Positions 63,564 through 64,000 of a DNA stretch of 64,000 nt are shown here, one piece after another (position 1 is the first letter of the stretch; the number at the start of each line of letters is the position of its first letter). Location: NCBI GenBank assembly GCA_029552545.1, contig JAKPDO010000047.1, positions 110,042 through 174,041 on the forward strand. The letters run 5' to 3'. This DNA comes from Planctomycetota bacterium (lineage in GTDB: Bacteria; Planctomycetota; Phycisphaerae; Sedimentisphaerales; Anaerohalosphaeraceae). The notes beneath the pieces are model-generated. The model had not been told where the DNA came from. It made no database searches and saw only the letters and a program-made list of their open reading frames with translations. The translations under genes were made by a program, and so were the position numbers.

Positions 63564-63620
63564 AGTTACGCTGAAACCAAGGTTTATGGTTACATGCCTC
63601 CGGGCATTGCGGTCGTAACT
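63564..63620 (+). other. Foldable spacer (three-way junction) between tRNA-Asn and integrase
   Basis: AGTTACG (63564-63570) pairs with CGTAACT (63614-63620) as an outer stem. Two hairpins lie inside: AAACC/GGTTT (63574-63578 with 63581-63585) and ATGCC/GGCAT (63594-63598 with 63603-63607, loop TCCG). The first inner hairpin has only a two-base loop, so an open palindrome is also possible. It could be part of the element's attachment region, a regulatory leader of the integrase, or a small RNA. Confidence 0.5.
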
Positions 63621-63626
63621 CTTTAT

Positions 63627-63653
63627 AAAAAAGCAGTAGGACTACTCTTTTTT
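63627..63653 (+). terminator. Terminator-like hairpin upstream of the integrase
   Basis: AAAAAAG-C-AGTAG (63627-63639) and CTACT-CTTTTTT are complementary around a two-base turn, with a T-run at the end. It would stop tRNA read-through before the integrase. The T-run abuts the integrase RBS, so it may also control integrase translation. Confidence 0.55.
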
Positions 63654-63667
63654 GGAAAGGGAAAACC

Positions 63668-64000
63668 GTGAATGCCAGGAAAACGACACAAATTCCAAAA
63701 CTGCGTCACCACAAAGCCAGCGGCCAGGCGTATGCTGTTCTGAATGGAAGAGCCGTATACTTCGGCCCGTATGGCACACCTGAGGCCAGCCGGCAGTATC
63801 ATCAGGTTATTGCCGAATGGCTGGCGGCCGGAAAGCAGGTCGACCAGTCGCCCAACGACATCACCATCAATGAAATCATCGCTCGATTCTGGAAACATGC
63901 CGAGGGCTATTACGTTCGGCCCGATGGATCGCAGACCTATGAAATCAACAACTTCCGCCAGGCCCTGCGGCCGCTGCAGTTCCTATATGGTACTACTCCA
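63668..64000 (+). CDS. Tyrosine site-specific integrase, N-terminal part
   Basis: A GTG start at 63668, with GGAAAGGG upstream, opens a frame that stays open for 111 codons to the window edge. The visible part (KLRHHKASGQAYAVLNGRAVYFGPYG, then QYHQVIAEWLAAGKQ, DITINEIIARFWKHAEGYY, NNFRQALRPLQFLYG) is the N-terminal arm and the start of the SAM-like core-binding domain of phage-type integrases, in the form common in planctomycetes. The catalytic domain is outside the window, so activity cannot be judged. Its place 113 bases after tRNA-Asn suggests an integrative element inserted at that tRNA. Confidence 0.8.
   Translation, partial: MNARKTTQIPKLRHHKASGQAYAVLNGRAVYFGPYGTPEASRQYHQVIAEWLAAGKQVDQSPNDITINEIIARFWKHAEGYYVRPDGSQTYEINNFRQALRPLQFLYGTTP

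Noticed and set aside
63623..63898. 91-residue minus-strand frame opposite the integrase
   Set aside because: Antisense of the integrase N-terminus, which has RBS and family support.

Overview
The window looks like a chromosomal segment of an anaerobic, polysaccharide-degrading planctomycete. My best guess is class Phycisphaerae, in the Sedimentisphaerales/Anaerohalosphaera neighbourhood. That placement is an inference from gene families: Tat-exported Gfo/Idh/MocA oxidoreductases with a DUF6807 protein and a UroD-like protein, an exosortase/EpsI exopolysaccharide locus with giant TPR proteins, duplicated groEL, a very large Gly/Met-rich secretin, pyruvate:ferredoxin oxidoreductase (an anaerobe marker), and an integrase N-terminus of a style I associate with planctomycetes. 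No rRNA gene is present to confirm it.

Layout. (1) 1-15.8 kb, minus strand: a type IV pilus-like type II secretion locus. Read in the direction of transcription it runs major pseudopilin gspG, minor pseudopilins, PilM/N/O/P-like assembly proteins, secretin, TPR lipoprotein, then a signalling block (histidine kinase, receiver, GAF-HD-GYP, STAS), then the ATPase gspE and gspF, which leaves the window. (2) 14.86-17.0 kb: a cluster of short palindromic repeats surrounding a small HUH/Y1 transposase of the REP-associated (RAYT) kind; it separates gspG from the other pseudopilins. (3) 17.0-21.9 kb, minus: a four-gene catabolic operon (UroD-like, DUF6807, two Gfo/Idh proteins). (4) 22.0-27.6 kb: polA on the minus strand, then a small membrane protein plus orphan histidine kinase and a secreted endonuclease/phosphatase-fold protein on the plus strand. 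(5) 27.6-34.5 kb, minus: a stress operon groEL2-groES-groEL1-dnaJ-grpE-fmdB, preceded by tsaB.

(6) 34.7-38.1 kb, plus: a 1120-residue secretin-like protein with a Gly/Met repeat. (7) 38.1-45.4 kb: a divergent chorismate synthase-like gene on the minus strand; then, on the plus strand, a single reading frame that joins an IscR-like Rrf2 regulator to O-acetylhomoserine sulfhydrylase, and nifJ (PFOR). (8) 45.5-57.8 kb, plus: a lipoprotein and an exopolysaccharide/exosortase operon (Wza-like export protein, exosortase, EpsI, a 1571-residue TPR protein, Wzz/BY-kinase, sugar-nucleotide epimerase). (9) 58.0-63.3 kb: a GH39-like glycosidase and a signalling group (receiver-like protein, diguanylate cyclase, overlapping Ser/Thr kinase and PPP-type phosphatase). 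(10) 63.5-64.0 kb: tRNA-Asn(GUU), a foldable spacer, and the start of a tyrosine integrase, probably the edge of an integrated element that continues outside the window.

The most notable observations are the Rrf2-MetY fusion, the RAYT/palindrome cluster inside a secretion locus, the tRNA-Asn/three-way-junction/integrase boundary, the chorismate synthase-like protein lacking a normally invariant histidine, and the groEL-groES-groEL arrangement. All calls rest on reading the sequence by eye; no database search was run.
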